Part shown: one piece after another, positions 27,256 through 36,368 of the stretch
Layout: each line of letters starts with the position of its first letter
Position numbering within the stretch: the first letter of the stretch is position 1
NCBI GenBank assembly: GCA_963727035.1
Contig: CAVSEY010000006.1
Location: forward strand, 124,001-188,000
Origin: Rhodoblastus sp963727035
Lineage (GTDB): Bacteria; Pseudomonadota; Alphaproteobacteria; Rhizobiales; Beijerinckiaceae
Reading direction: 5' to 3'
DNA length: 64,000 bases
Notes under the pieces: generated by a model
Told to the model about the DNA's origin: nothing
The model's input: only the letters and a program-made list of their open reading frames with translations
Database searches by the model: none
Made by a program: the position numbers and the translations under genes

Positions 27256-29703
27256 ATGCGCGCGACCACTTTCGGCTTCGGCGACTTATTGCCGGATTCG
27301 GCGCGAGAATTCGCGCGCCGCCGGTTCCAAGAATTCGTCGGTCTCGCCGTCATGGCGTCGACCGTCGCGCTCGGCTTGTCCCTGGCGACATGGTCGATTT
27401 CCGACCCCAGCCTCAATCATGCCACGGACACGCCGGCGCATAATCTTCTTGGCGCCAAGGGCGCGATCGTCGCCGATCTCATCATGCAGTTGATCGGCGT
27501 CAGCGCCGTCGTGCTTCTCGCTCCTCTGGGCCTTCTTGGCTGGCGCATCTTTTCGCATCGGCGCGTCGGCCGCCCCAGCCGCTACCTGGTCTATTGGTTC
27601 GTCGGCACATTCAGCGCTGCGGCTGTCGCCTCCCTGCTCCCGATGACCGATCGTTGGCCTTTGCCAACCGGTCTTGGCGGCGTCATCGGCGACGCGCTGG
27701 TCTTCCTCCCCAAGCGTTATTTGTCCGCCTTCGGGCTCGCGCTCGCGGGCCTCGCCTATCTGGCCACAGCCATCCTCTCTCTCGCCGCGTCCCTCGGACG
27801 CGGGGCGTCGAACCAAAAGGACGACCAGGAGCGATCGGCTTCGATGGCCGGCCCGGCAGGGCCCTTTCCGGCTTCGACCCGAGAGCCGGGCCACGTGGCG
27901 AAGCGTTCCGCCTTGTTTGATTTCGTGAAAAGCGCCTTCGCAATGGGCCGGCGCGCCGGCAAAGGCAACCGGGAAATCGCCGGCGGCCAATTCGACGAAT
28001 TGCCTTTCCCGTTCGAACAGCCAGCCAGGTCCGCCGGCCAAGCCGGGCTCCGCCGCGCCGGGGATTTTCCCTCGCTCGGAACGCAACAGCTTGACAATTC
28101 GACCGCCTCCGCCCTGCGCCCAAAAAAATGGGCCCAGAAGGCCGCAGCCGAGCCTGCGGCCCGTCACGGCGCCGACGCGCTCTATGTCTTTCCCTCCGCC
28201 GCCCTTCTCGCCCAGGGCAAAAAAGTCGCCGGGACCATCAATCAGGATTCGCTGGAGCAGAACGCGCGCCTTCTCGAAGGGGTTCTGGACGATTTCAGCG
28301 TCAAAGGCGATATCGTCAGCGTTTTTCCCGGCCCTGTCGTCACCTTGTACGAATTCGAGCCTGCGCCGGGGATCAAGTCGTCGCGGGTGATCGGGCTGGC
28401 GGACGACATTGCGCGGTCGATGTCGGCGATTTCGGCCCGCGTTGCGGTCGTGCCGGGGCGCAACGCCATCGGCGTCGAACTGCCCAACCCGCGCCGCGAG
28501 ACCGTTTTTTTGCGCGAGCTGCTCGCCTCGCCCGATTTCGTCGAGACCCGCCACAAGCTCGCCATCGCGCTCGGCAAAACCATCGGCGGCGAGCCGGTCA
28601 TCGTCGATCTCGCCAAAATGCCGCATCTGCTCGTCGCCGGCACCACCGGATCGGGCAAGTCGGTCGCCATCAACACCATGATCCTGTCGCTGCTCTACCG
28701 GCTCAAGCCCCAGGACTGCCGCCTGATCATGGTCGATCCCAAAATGCTCGAGCTGTCCGTCTATGACGGCGTCCCGCACCTGCTGACCCCCGTCGTCACC
28801 GACCCCAAAAAGGCGGTCGTCGCCCTCAAATGGGCGGTGCGCGAGATGGAGGACCGCTACAAGAAAATGTCCAAGCTCGGCGTGCGCAACATCGACGGTT
28901 TCAACGCCCGCGTGACGGAGGCCAGGGAAAAGGGCGAGATCATCTCGCGCACGGTGCAGACCGGCTTCGACCGCGAGACCGGCGAGGCGATCTACGAGCA
29001 GGAGCAGATGGACCTCTCGGTCCTGCCCTATATCGTGGTCATTGTCGATGAAATGGCCGACCTGATGATGGTCGCCGGCAAGGAGATCGAAGGCGCGATC
29101 CAGCGCCTGGCGCAGATGGCGCGCGCCGCCGGCATCCACCTGATCATGGCGACCCAGCGCCCCTCGGTCGATGTCATCACCGGCACGATCAAGGCCAATT
29201 TCCCGACCCGCATCTCGTTCCAGGTGACCTCCAAGATCGACAGCCGCACGATCCTGGGCGAGATGGGCGCGGAACAGCTCCTGGGCCAGGGCGACATGCT
29301 TTACATGCAGGGCGGCGGGCGGATTTCCCGCGTGCATGGGCCGTTCGTCTCCGATGTCGAGGTGGAGAAGGTGGTGGCGCATCTGAAGATGCAGGGCCAG
29401 CCGGAATATCTCAACTCGGTGACGGTGGAGGACGAGCAGGACGACGAGGAAGCCGACGCCGCCTCCTTCAATGGCGACGACGAAGGCGGCGACCTCTACG
29501 ACCGCGCGGTGTCGATCGTGCTGCGCGACAAGAAATGCTCGACATCTTATGTCCAGCGCCGGCTGTCGATCGGCTACAACAAGGCGGCGAGCCTCGTCGA
29601 GCGCATGGAGAAGGAAGGCGTCGTCGGCCCCGCCAACCACGCCGGAAAACGCCAGATTTTGGTCGGCGGCGGCATCGACCGGGGGGCGTTTGATGGGGAG
29701 TGA
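27256..29703 (+). CDS. ftsK: DNA translocase FtsK
   Basis: FtsK is a septal membrane protein that pumps DNA and helps resolve chromosome dimers at division. Four N-terminal hydrophobic segments lie within about residues 25-180. A variable linker rich in Ala and Gly runs to about 320. The motor follows, with Walker A GTTGSGKS at 462-469 and Walker B (YIVVIVDEMADLM). The C-terminal gamma winged-helix domain (RRLSIGYNKAASLVERMEKEG) reads KOPS-type sequences. The length is 815 residues, a short-linker FtsK as in many rhizobia. The frame is intact, and a CtrA-type site precedes it. Confidence 0.96.
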   Translation: MRATTFGFGDLLPDSAREFARRRFQEFVGLAVMASTVALGLSLATWSISDPSLNHATDTPAHNLLGAKGAIVADLIMQLIGVSAVVLLAPLGLLGWRIFSHRRVGRPSRYLVYWFVGTFSAAAVASLLPMTDRWPLPTGLGGVIGDALVFLPKRYLSAFGLALAGLAYLATAILSLAASLGRGASNQKDDQERSASMAGPAGPFPASTREPGHVAKRSALFDFVKSAFAMGRRAGKGNREIAGGQFDELPFPFEQPARSAGQAGLRRAGDFPSLGTQQLDNSTASALRPKKWAQKAAAEPAARHGADALYVFPSAALLAQGKKVAGTINQDSLEQNARLLEGVLDDFSVKGDIVSVFPGPVVTLYEFEPAPGIKSSRVIGLADDIARSMSAISARVAVVPGRNAIGVELPNPRRETVFLRELLASPDFVETRHKLAIALGKTIGGEPVIVDLAKMPHLLVAGTTGSGKSVAINTMILSLLYRLKPQDCRLIMVDPKMLELSVYDGVPHLLTPVVTDPKKAVVALKWAVREMEDRYKKMSKLGVRNIDGFNARVTEAREKGEIISRTVQTGFDRETGEAIYEQEQMDLSVLPYIVVIVDEMADLMMVAGKEIEGAIQRLAQMARAAGIHLIMATQRPSVDVITGTIKANFPTRISFQVTSKIDSRTILGEMGAEQLLGQGDMLYMQGGGRISRVHGPFVSDVEVEKVVAHLKMQGQPEYLNSVTVEDEQDDEEADAASFNGDDEGGDLYDRAVSIVLRDKKCSTSYVQRRLSIGYNKAASLVERMEKEGVVGPANHAGKRQILVGGGIDRGAFDGE

Positions 29704-29806
29704 CATTCCCCAATCGCGCCATATGTTCGGTCTATGACGGCGCCACTTGTCCCATGGGCGCTTAAAGCCTTCAGTCCCGCGCCGGGACGCCCTGTAGGGA
29801 GCTGCA

Positions 29807-30529
29807 ATGACACGCGAATTCGAACCCCGCAAGAAAACGCCCATGATGCGGGGGGTCATGGCTTTCCTGATTGGCGCGCTCTCCATCGCTTCAATCGACG
29901 GCGCCCTGGCGCAAAAGCATGCCAAGCCAGGCGACAAGTCCGCGAAGGCGGCGTCCGATTCGATCAAGGAGGATAGCGGGCCGCTCGACCCGCAACTCGC
30001 CATCCAGATGGCCAATGATTATTTCAACACCGCGCGCGTGATGACTGCGGATTTCGTCCAGATCGGCGCGAACGGGCGGCGCTCGGAAGGCAAATTATAT
30101 GTCGTGAAACCGGGCCGGTTGCGCTTTGAATACGCCATGCCCGCGACAATGGAAATCATAGCGGATGGCGTCTCCGTGGCCATCCGCGATCGCAAGCTGA
30201 AATCTCAACAGCTCTATTTCATCAGCCAGACCCCGCTGAAATTCTTGCTTCAGGATAAACTTAATCTCGCAAAAGACGTCAAGGTGACCAAAGTATCCTC
30301 GACAGATAAATCTGTTATTATAACGATTGAAGATAAATCGACCTTTGGCGGCACATCTACGATCAAGCTTGATTTCGATCGCAAGAATTTTACATTAGAG
30401 AAATGGCAGGTCACCGACCCGCAGGGTTATGATACCCTGGTGAGCCTCCACAATATTGACACCGCCACCGTCCCGGATCTCAAACTGTTCCGGATCCCGC
30501 CGACGAGCATCTGGCCCTCCCTGAATTAA
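29807..30529 (+). CDS. lolA: Outer-membrane lipoprotein carrier LolA family protein
   Basis: LolA shuttles lipoproteins through the periplasm from LolCDE to the outer membrane. A signal peptide (MAFLIGALSIASIDGALAQ) follows about 15 extra residues. The mature domain shows the LolA pattern ADFVQIGANGRRSEGKLYVVKPGRLRFEY, followed by IADGVSVAIRDRKLKSQQLY and a C-terminal LEKWQVTDPQGYDT. The ATG at 29807 has GGGAG upstream; an internal ATG at 29846 would also keep the signal sequence. The length is 240 residues. The region is notably less GC-rich (for example 30280-30400) than its neighbours. Confidence 0.85.
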   Translation: MTREFEPRKKTPMMRGVMAFLIGALSIASIDGALAQKHAKPGDKSAKAASDSIKEDSGPLDPQLAIQMANDYFNTARVMTADFVQIGANGRRSEGKLYVVKPGRLRFEYAMPATMEIIADGVSVAIRDRKLKSQQLYFISQTPLKFLLQDKLNLAKDVKVTKVSSTDKSVIITIEDKSTFGGTSTIKLDFDRKNFTLEKWQVTDPQGYDTLVSLHNIDTATVPDLKLFRIPPTSIWPSLN

Positions 30530-30625
30530 CCTGCGCTTCGCCCAGAATCGGCTTGATTCGCCCGGCCGGATGGGCTTAGCCACGCCTGACGCTTTGACCT
30601 TCCAACCCCGGCCACCCCATTGCAA

Positions 30626-31426
30626 TTGAAGATCACCACCTGGAATATCAATTCCGTTCGCCTGCGCTTTCCCCAGGTCGCCGCGTTTCTCCAGGCGCAT
30701 CAACCGGACGTTCTCTGCCTCCAGGAGACCAAATGCCGGGACAGCGAATTTCCAGGCTCCGATTTTCGCAAGCTTGGCTACGAACATCTCGCGATCAGCG
30801 GGCAGAAGGGATACCACGGGGTCGCGATCGCCTCACGTTTGCCGCTTCACGACGTGGAACGGAGGAATTTTTGCAATATCGGCGACGCGAGACACATTTC
30901 GGCGACGGTTTCGCTCGGCGACAAGCCGATCCGCGTCAATAATTTTTACGTTCCCGCGGGCGGGGACGAGCCGGACCCGCAAATAAACCCCAAATTCGCG
31001 CACAAGCTTTCTTTTCTCGACGAACTCGATGGCTGGATATCCGAGGACAGTTTTTCGAAGAATATGTCACTGATCGTCGGTGACCTGAATATCGCTCATC
31101 TCGAACACGACGTCTGGAATCACCGGGCTTTGCTGCGGGTCGTCAGCCATACCCCGGTCGAGACGGATAAATTGAAGGCGATCATCCAGCGCGGAAACTG
31201 GATCGACGCCTTGCGGCGTTTCACGCCGGCCGACGAGAAACTTTATACATGGTGGAGTTACCGCTCTCCCAACTGGTCGGGGGCCGACAAGGGGCGGCGG
31301 CTGGATCATATCTGGGCGTCGCCGCCTCTGGAGCCATTTCTCCATAAAGTCGAAATTCTTCGCGAAGCGCGCGGTTGGGAACGCCCCTCCGATCATGTGC
31401 CGGTGAGCCTCGTCTTGAAGTTCTGA
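30626..31426 (+). CDS. xthA: Exodeoxyribonuclease III family AP endonuclease
   Basis: The protein belongs to the endonuclease/exonuclease/phosphatase fold and repairs abasic sites and blocked 3' ends. Motifs in order are: ITTWNINSVRLR, VLCLQETKC (metal-binding Glu), GYHGVAIASR, LIVGDLNIA (catalytic Asp/Asn) and GRRLDHIWAS with the C-terminal SDHVPVSL (catalytic Asp-His). There is no ATG; a TTG at 30626 gives the standard MKITTWN opening, with another TTG two codons earlier. About 266 residues is normal for XthA. It follows lolA by about 95 bases and may share its transcript. Confidence 0.9.
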   Translation: MKITTWNINSVRLRFPQVAAFLQAHQPDVLCLQETKCRDSEFPGSDFRKLGYEHLAISGQKGYHGVAIASRLPLHDVERRNFCNIGDARHISATVSLGDKPIRVNNFYVPAGGDEPDPQINPKFAHKLSFLDELDGWISEDSFSKNMSLIVGDLNIAHLEHDVWNHRALLRVVSHTPVETDKLKAIIQRGNWIDALRRFTPADEKLYTWWSYRSPNWSGADKGRRLDHIWASPPLEPFLHKVEILREARGWERPSDHVPVSLVLKF

Positions 31427-32051
31427 AATCGGCGCGCCTGGAGCGCGTTCGAGCCCCCCTTTTTGGAAAATTGAATCACTTTTAATCCAGGCCATCAATC
31501 GTCCGATAGAGTTTTGAGCCTGGCCGCGGCGGCGGGAAATCGAAAAATTTCGGCAATCCTGGGCGGACGGGCGCCGCCTCCGCAAGAGCGGAGTCTGGCG
31601 TGAAATCCTGTGATGAAATTTTGCGCTTTGCTCCTTTCCCCGGCTCGGCGAGGAACCCTTTTCGCGCGCCGTCTCCTGTCGCTTTAGCCAGTATTCCGCA
31701 TCAATGGCCCTTAGGATCCAAAAGAATAATAAACAGTTAACGCCTGCGACACGATGTCGCTGAACCAAGGAAGCGACAGCATCGATATTATTCGTGCCTA
31801 AAGGGGGGACGCAGCTGCACAATTGTTGACCATTCACCAAGTTCTGGCCGCATATACCGACTCAAAACGGTCCATAATCTCTCCGGAATTTGCAAACGTG
31901 GAAAATTATCCTATATTGACCGCAGCGGAGGTGGTTCTCTTTGAGTCTCCGCTGAACGCGCCGATCGCGAAAAAGCGGGGTCGGCGGCTTCTGGAATCGA
32001 GCCACGAGCTCGGGGCTGGCCTTTGGCCGGCCTGGCAATGAAAGAGAGCGA
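31427..32051. other. Long intergenic region, locally AT-rich
   Basis: About 625 bases between the exonuclease gene and a tiny frame at 32052 hold no convincing gene. The part from about 31690 to 31920 is AT-rich against its surroundings. A short hairpin AGCGGAG...CTCCGCT lies around 31925-31953. A 72-codon frame at 31823-32041 lacks family resemblance. The stretch is a candidate for transferred or decayed DNA. Confidence 0.55.
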
Positions 32052-32144
32052 ATGATGGACTATGGACTGCTCGCCGCGATCCTGACGGTGTTGGGCGCGG
32101 GCATGGTGGCTCAATGCCTGTGGAACGGCTGCGACCTCAACTGA
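32052..32144 (+). CDS. Putative 30-residue membrane peptide
   Basis: An ATG at 32052, after AGAGAG, opens a 30-residue frame (MMDYGLLAAILTVLG AGMV..., ending CDLN). The middle is one hydrophobic helix, with short polar ends and two cysteines near the C-terminus, the layout of small single-pass membrane proteins. An intrinsic terminator about 105 bases downstream could end its message. The frame is too short for codon statistics, so expression is unproven. Confidence 0.4.
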   Translation: MMDYGLLAAILTVLGAGMVAQCLWNGCDLN

Positions 32145-32248
32145 GGCGGATCCGCCTGAGAGCGCGTCGGCCAAAGGTTTGCCGACGCAGCGAAATTGGG
32201 AGGCAAAAATCGCGCGCCGCTCGAACGGTGCGAAAGTCATTTTGGAAA

Positions 32249-32282
32249 GAGGCCCCCGCGCGATCGTGGGGGCCTCTTTTTT
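32249..32282 (+). terminator. Intrinsic terminator upstream of hsp20
   Basis: GAGGCCCCC (32249-32257) pairs with GGGGGCCTC (32268-32276) around a ten-base loop and is followed by six T residues. It separates the small frame at 32052 from hsp20. Confidence 0.88.
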
Positions 32283-32309
32283 CGAGGCTCGCCGGTCACC
32301 CGCGGAGCC

Positions 32310-32337
32310 CTTGAAACGTCGCGACAAAGAGCCATAT
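32310..32337 (+). promoter_or_regulatory. Probable RpoH promoter of hsp20
   Basis: CTTG (32310-32313) and CCATAT (32332-32337) are 18 bases apart, matching the alphaproteobacterial heat-shock consensus CTTG-N17/18-CYTATNT well. It lies about 60 bases upstream of the Hsp20 start. Confidence 0.65.
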
Positions 32338-32398
32338 CGGTAGACGCGAGGATGCTTCGGGTCCTCGAAAACGGAGAGGCGCCAAAAAGGGCTTCGAT

Positions 32399-32827
32399 AT
32401 GTCGCGACCGACCTTGATGAATTCGCCCTTCCTTCTGGGCTTCGACGAGATCGAGAAGGCGCTTGAGCGCGTGACGCGCACGGCGGGTGACGGTTATCCG
32501 CCCTATAATATCGAACGCCTCCCGCACGACGGCGATCTTCCGGAGCGCCTGAGGATCACGCTTGCGGTCGCCGGCTTCAGCCGCGACCAGCTGGCGATCA
32601 CGCTGGAGGAGGGCCAGTTGGTCATCCGCGGCCGCCAGCAGGACGATCGCGAGCGCCAGTTCCTCCACCGCGGCATCGCGGCGCGCCAGTTTCAGCGCGC
32701 CTTCCTTCTCGCGGAGGGGATGCAGGTTCTCGGCGCCGATCTCGCCGACGGTCTGCTGTCGCTCGATCTGGTGCGCCCCGAACCGGAGCGGATCGTTAAG
32801 AATATTCAGATCACAGTGCGGAGCTGA
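32399..32827 (+). CDS. Small heat-shock protein, Hsp20/alpha-crystallin family
   Basis: This ATP-independent holdase binds unfolding proteins in the cytoplasm. The 142 residues include the N-terminal FLLGFDEIEKALERV, typical of the IbpA-like class in rhizobia. The alpha-crystallin domain covers PPYNIER...LRITLAVAGFSRDQL and LVIRGRQQ, and the family FLHRGIAARQFQRAFLLAEG segment is present. The C-terminal I/V-x-I/V anchor appears as IVKNIQITV. A second ATG six codons in is possible. An RpoH promoter upstream and DUF1150 downstream fit the usual rhizobial heat-shock cluster. Confidence 0.92.
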   Translation: MSRPTLMNSPFLLGFDEIEKALERVTRTAGDGYPPYNIERLPHDGDLPERLRITLAVAGFSRDQLAITLEEGQLVIRGRQQDDRERQFLHRGIAARQFQRAFLLAEGMQVLGADLADGLLSLDLVRPEPERIVKNIQITVRS

Positions 32828-32882
32828 ACTTTGGTCCGCACACTGAGCGCGTCTCATGGGGAGCGCGGAAAGGGTGAAGAAA

Positions 32883-33149
32883 ATGACCAATGACCAAGAA
32901 ATCCAGGTTGCGGGACCGCTGACCCCCGATCAGTTCGTCCATTTGGGCGAGGCCTCGATCGCCTATGTCCGGCCGATGAAATCGGAAGAAGCGCAGGCGT
33001 TGTTCCCTCAGATCGAGGGACTTGAGCCCGGCATGCAGTTGTTCGCGCTGGTGCGCGCCAATGGCGAACCGATCCTGCTCGCCGACAGCAAGGCCGCCGC
33101 GGTCGCCAACGCCTCGGAGCACCAACTCGCCATGGTGAGCGTGCATTAA
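32883..33149 (+). CDS. DUF1150 family protein
   Basis: This 88-residue cytoplasmic protein belongs to DUF1150, found next to Hsp20 genes in alphaproteobacteria. It has no signal peptide. The body (AYVRPMKSEEAQALFPQIEGL and ALVRANGEPILLADSK) matches the family. The ATG at 32883 is preferred over one at 32856, which lacks the family start. The gene is 55 bases after hsp20, so co-induction by heat is likely. The biochemical role is unknown. Confidence 0.85.
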   Translation: MTNDQEIQVAGPLTPDQFVHLGEASIAYVRPMKSEEAQALFPQIEGLEPGMQLFALVRANGEPILLADSKAAAVANASEHQLAMVSVH

Positions 33150-33161
33150 CGCGCTTCGCCC

Positions 33162-33225
33162 TCATCCGGCGCCATAGCCCGTCCGGAAGGACGCCCGTCT
33201 TTCGGCGAGCTGTGGCGGGATGAGC
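33162..33225. repeat. Nested hairpin repeat, family B, copy 2
   Basis: Outer arms CTCATCC (33162-33168) and GGATGAG (33219-33225) enclose a perfect inner hairpin, CGTCC-GGAA-GGACG (33181-33194), followed by CCCGTC. The plan matches the copy at 10586-10646, where the inner loop is GAAA. It lies between the convergent DUF1150 and recQ genes. Confidence 0.7.
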
Positions 33226-33230
33226 AGGCC

Positions 33231-35036
33231 TCACGCGCAGGCCTGCGCGATCGCCTCCAGAAAAATCTCGCCGAAGGCGGCGATCTTGCGGTCGCCGACG
33301 CCGTGGATTCCGCGCAATTCGTCGAGTGTCGCCGGGCGCCGCGCGGCCATTTCGAGCAGTGTGCGGTCGGCGAAGATCATATAGGCGGCGACGCCCTGTT
33401 CCTGGGCGATTTCGCGCCGTAATTTGCGCAGGGCTTCGAAAATCCGGTTTTCGCCTTCCGGCGTCACGCCGCGCGGCGCCTTCTCCTTCCTGTCGCGGCT
33501 TTTCTCGCGCGGCGCGTCCACGCGCAGCACAAAGCCCTCGCCACCGCGCAAAATAGCGTCGCCCTTGCCGGTCAAAGCGAAGCCGCCATGTTCCGCGCTG
33601 GCGGTACGCAAGGCCCCGGCGGCGAACAGCTGGCGGAAGGTCGAGGCCCATTCCTGCTTGCTGCGGTCGGCGCCGACTCCAAATGTCTTGAGCGAATCAT
33701 GGCCATTGCGGCGCAGGGCGTCGCTCTCGGCGCCAACAAGAAGATCGGAGAGATAATTCAGGCCGAAACGCTGGCCTGTGCGAATAACGGCGGACAGCGC
33801 CTTTTGCGCGTCGATCGAGCCGTCGCGGACGAGAATTTCGCCGCGGCAGACGTCGCAGGCGCCGCAGGGCGGGGACTGCTCGTTGAAATGGGCGAGCAGA
33901 ATCTGGCGCCGGCAGGCGGCGGCCTCGCAGAGGGCGGCCAGCGCCGAAAGACGCTGGTGCTCGAAGCGGCGGCGCTCGTCCGAAATGTCCTTTTCGTCGA
34001 TCTGACGGCGCCGCAGGGCCATGTCCTCCAGCCCGTAAAGGGTGAGCGTGTCGGCGGGCAGACCGTCGCGCCCGGCGCGGCCGATTTCCTGATAATAAGC
34101 CTCGATGCTCGACGGCATGTCGGCATGGGCGACGAAACGCACGTCCGGCTTGTTGACCCCCATGCCGAAAGCGACGGTCGCGAAGGCGACGACGCCGTCC
34201 TCGCGCAGAAAGCGGTCCTGATTGGCGTTGCGCCGCCCGTGGTCGAGCCCGGCGTGATAGACCACCGTCTCGAAAGCCTGTCCGGCAAAATATTCCGCGA
34301 GCCGTTCAGCCCCGGCGCGCGAGGCGCAATAGACAATGCCGCTTTGTCCCCGTCGCGCGCTCAGGAAACGTTGCAATTGTTTGCGGGGCTGGTCCTTGGC
34401 GGCGAATTTCAGGGAAATATTGGGCCGGTCGAAAGAATGGACGAAAATCTGCGGCCTGGCGCCGAACAGCCGTTCGCCGATTTCGGCCCGCATGGCTGAA
34501 TCCGCCGTGGCGGTAAAGGCGACCGCCTGGACCGCGCCGATTTTCTCGACACTTTTGCGGATCAGACGATATTCGGGGCGGAAATCATGGCCCCATTCGC
34601 AGATGCAATGGGCCTCGTCCACCGCGACGCGGCGCACTTTTGCGCGCGACAGCGCCTCGGTCAGACCGTCGAGCGCGAGCCGTTCGGGTGAGACATAGAG
34701 CAGTTTGAGCGCGCCGGCGCGAATGTCGCGCCAGATTTGCGCCGCCTCGGACTCAGCCGTCATCGAATTGAGGGTGGCGGCGGGAACGCCAAGCGCGCGC
34801 ATCTGGCCAACCTGGTCGCGCATCAGGGCGATCAGCGGCGAGACCACCAGCGTCAGGCCATCGTCGAGCAACGCCGGCAATTGATAGCACAGGCTCTTGC
34901 CCGAGCCGGTCGGCATCACCGCCAGCACCGGCCCGCCGGAAAGAATGGCGCCGACAATCTCCTCCTGGCCAGGCCGGAAATCGTCGAAACCAAAAACCTT
35001 TTTCAAAATGCGCCGCGCCTGCGCCAGATCCGTCAT
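33231..35036 (-). CDS. recQ: ATP-dependent DNA helicase RecQ
   Basis: RecQ unwinds DNA 3' to 5' in recombination and repair. Helicase motifs are: FRPGQEEIV (motif 0), MPTGSGKSLCYQLPA (Walker A), VDEAHCICEWGHDFRPEY (DEAH and aromatic loop) and QEIGRAGRDGLPA (motif VI). The zinc-binding RQC cysteines (CRRQILLAHF and CGACDVC) follow, and a C-terminal HRDC domain ends in LRGIHGVGDRKIAAFGE. The ATG at 35036 overlaps the recF stop as ATGA, giving 601 residues; the longer frame upstream is antisense or out-of-frame recF. The gene is intact. Confidence 0.96.
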   Translation of the reverse strand: MTDLAQARRILKKVFGFDDFRPGQEEIVGAILSGGPVLAVMPTGSGKSLCYQLPALLDDGLTLVVSPLIALMRDQVGQMRALGVPAATLNSMTAESEAAQIWRDIRAGALKLLYVSPERLALDGLTEALSRAKVRRVAVDEAHCICEWGHDFRPEYRLIRKSVEKIGAVQAVAFTATADSAMRAEIGERLFGARPQIFVHSFDRPNISLKFAAKDQPRKQLQRFLSARRGQSGIVYCASRAGAERLAEYFAGQAFETVVYHAGLDHGRRNANQDRFLREDGVVAFATVAFGMGVNKPDVRFVAHADMPSSIEAYYQEIGRAGRDGLPADTLTLYGLEDMALRRRQIDEKDISDERRRFEHQRLSALAALCEAAACRRQILLAHFNEQSPPCGACDVCRGEILVRDGSIDAQKALSAVIRTGQRFGLNYLSDLLVGAESDALRRNGHDSLKTFGVGADRSKQEWASTFRQLFAAGALRTASAEHGGFALTGKGDAILRGGEGFVLRVDAPREKSRDRKEKAPRGVTPEGENRIFEALRKLRREIAQEQGVAAYMIFADRTLLEMAARRPATLDELRGIHGVGDRKIAAFGEIFLEAIAQACA

Positions 35037-36214
35037 GACGCCTCCGCGCGCGAGAGTGGCGAAACTGCGCCGCAGGCGACCGCAAAAATGTCGGCGCGGC
35101 CGTGAAGATCGTCGAACAAGGCGGCGTCGGCCCCGGTCATCCAGATCTGGCCGCCAAGGAGGCTGAGCGCGTCGAACAAGGCCCGGCGGCGGCGCGGATC
35201 GAAATGGGCGGCGATCTCGTCGAGCAGGACGAGCGGCGCGACGCCGCTCATCGCCGCGACCAGCCTGGCGTGGGCGAGCGCCAGGCCGACCAGCAGCGCC
35301 TTCTGCTCGCCGGTCGAGGCGCGGCGAGCCTCGCATTGCTTGGGGCCGTGGCGCACGACCAGGTCGCTCGCCTGCGGCCCGATCAGCGTCCTTCCGGCGG
35401 CGGCGTCGCGTGCGCGATGGTCGCGCAGCAGGGCGCGGAAAAGGTCTTCGGCTTCGAGCGCGGGACGCTCGGCGACCAAAAAATCGATTTCGCCTTCAAG
35501 CGCGATATCGGCCCAGGGAAAGGGCGATTCCTCGTCACGCCCCGCCGCGATCAGCGCGGCGAGTCTTTGCACCGTCTCGCGGCGCGCGGCGGCGACGGCG
35601 ACGCCGAGTTCGGCGATTTCACGCTCGGCGGCGTCGAGCCAGATTTTTTCGCCGCGCCTCTCTTCGAGCAGGCGGTTGCGGTTGCGCAGGGCGCGCTCCA
35701 GCGCGCCGACCCGCGCGCCATGTTCGCTGTCCACCGCCAGCACCAGCCGGTCGAGGAACCTGCGCCGCTCCCCGGCGGGGCCGGTGAAGAGCGCGTCCAT
35801 GGCGGGGGTGAGCCAGACGATGCGGACGTGGTCGGCGAAGGCGCGGGAGGAAGAAACCGGCTCGCGGTCGATGCGGAATTTTTTCTGGACGCCGCCCTCA
35901 GGGGCGGCCTCGACGCCCGTTCCCAATTGCAGCGGGCCTCCCGCCTCGCCGGTCAGCTCCAGCGAAATGGCGTAACCGCCGCTTCCGCCCTCGCGGGCGA
36001 GATCGGATGTTTCGGCGCGCCGCAGGCCCCGGCCGGGCGTGAAAAGAGAGATCGCTTCGAGCAGATTGGTCTTGCCGGCGCCGTTTTCGCCGGAAAGCGC
36101 CGCGATCGCGCTCGAAACCCGCAGATCGAGCGCGGCGTAAGAGCGGAAATCCAACAGCGTCGCCCGGCGGATCATGGGCGCGCGAAGACTGGAATCGCCG
36201 ACGGGGTGAATCAT
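35033..36214 (-). CDS. recF: DNA replication and repair protein RecF
   Basis: RecF is an SMC-like ATPase that helps RecOR load RecA at single-strand gaps. It shows Walker A GENGAGKTNLLEA near residue 43, the LVLLDEIAAHFD Walker B region, and the STGEQKALLVGLALAHA signature. The length is 393 residues from the ATG at 36214; an ATG at 36175 (MIRRATLLDF) fits the family start equally well. Its stop overlaps recQ by four bases, so the two are one translational unit. It is not next to dnaN in this window. Confidence 0.95.
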   Translation of the reverse strand: MIHPVGDSSLRAPMIRRATLLDFRSYAALDLRVSSAIAALSGENGAGKTNLLEAISLFTPGRGLRRAETSDLAREGGSGGYAISLELTGEAGGPLQLGTGVEAAPEGGVQKKFRIDREPVSSSRAFADHVRIVWLTPAMDALFTGPAGERRRFLDRLVLAVDSEHGARVGALERALRNRNRLLEERRGEKIWLDAAEREIAELGVAVAAARRETVQRLAALIAAGRDEESPFPWADIALEGEIDFLVAERPALEAEDLFRALLRDHRARDAAAGRTLIGPQASDLVVRHGPKQCEARRASTGEQKALLVGLALAHARLVAAMSGVAPLVLLDEIAAHFDPRRRRALFDALSLLGGQIWMTGADAALFDDLHGRADIFAVACGAVSPLSRAEAS

Positions 36215-36368
36215 GGGCCGCTTTTAGCGCCGTCGGCGCGCCGCGGCCAGAGGCGTGGGCAAAACTGCGGCGATCGACCGCCTTGCCAAATGTTTAGCGA
36301 TGTGGTGATCTTCGAAATGCCCGAATTGAGGGCGAGCCTAAATTTTAGGCATAGCGAAGGAGACGGCC

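Noticed and set aside
27286..30015. 909-codon minus-strand frame across ftsK and lolA start
   Set aside because: It is antisense to well-supported genes and has no recognisable domain.
31823..32041. 72-codon plus-strand frame
   Set aside because: No domain, weak start context and low-quality composition; left as part of the intergenic region.
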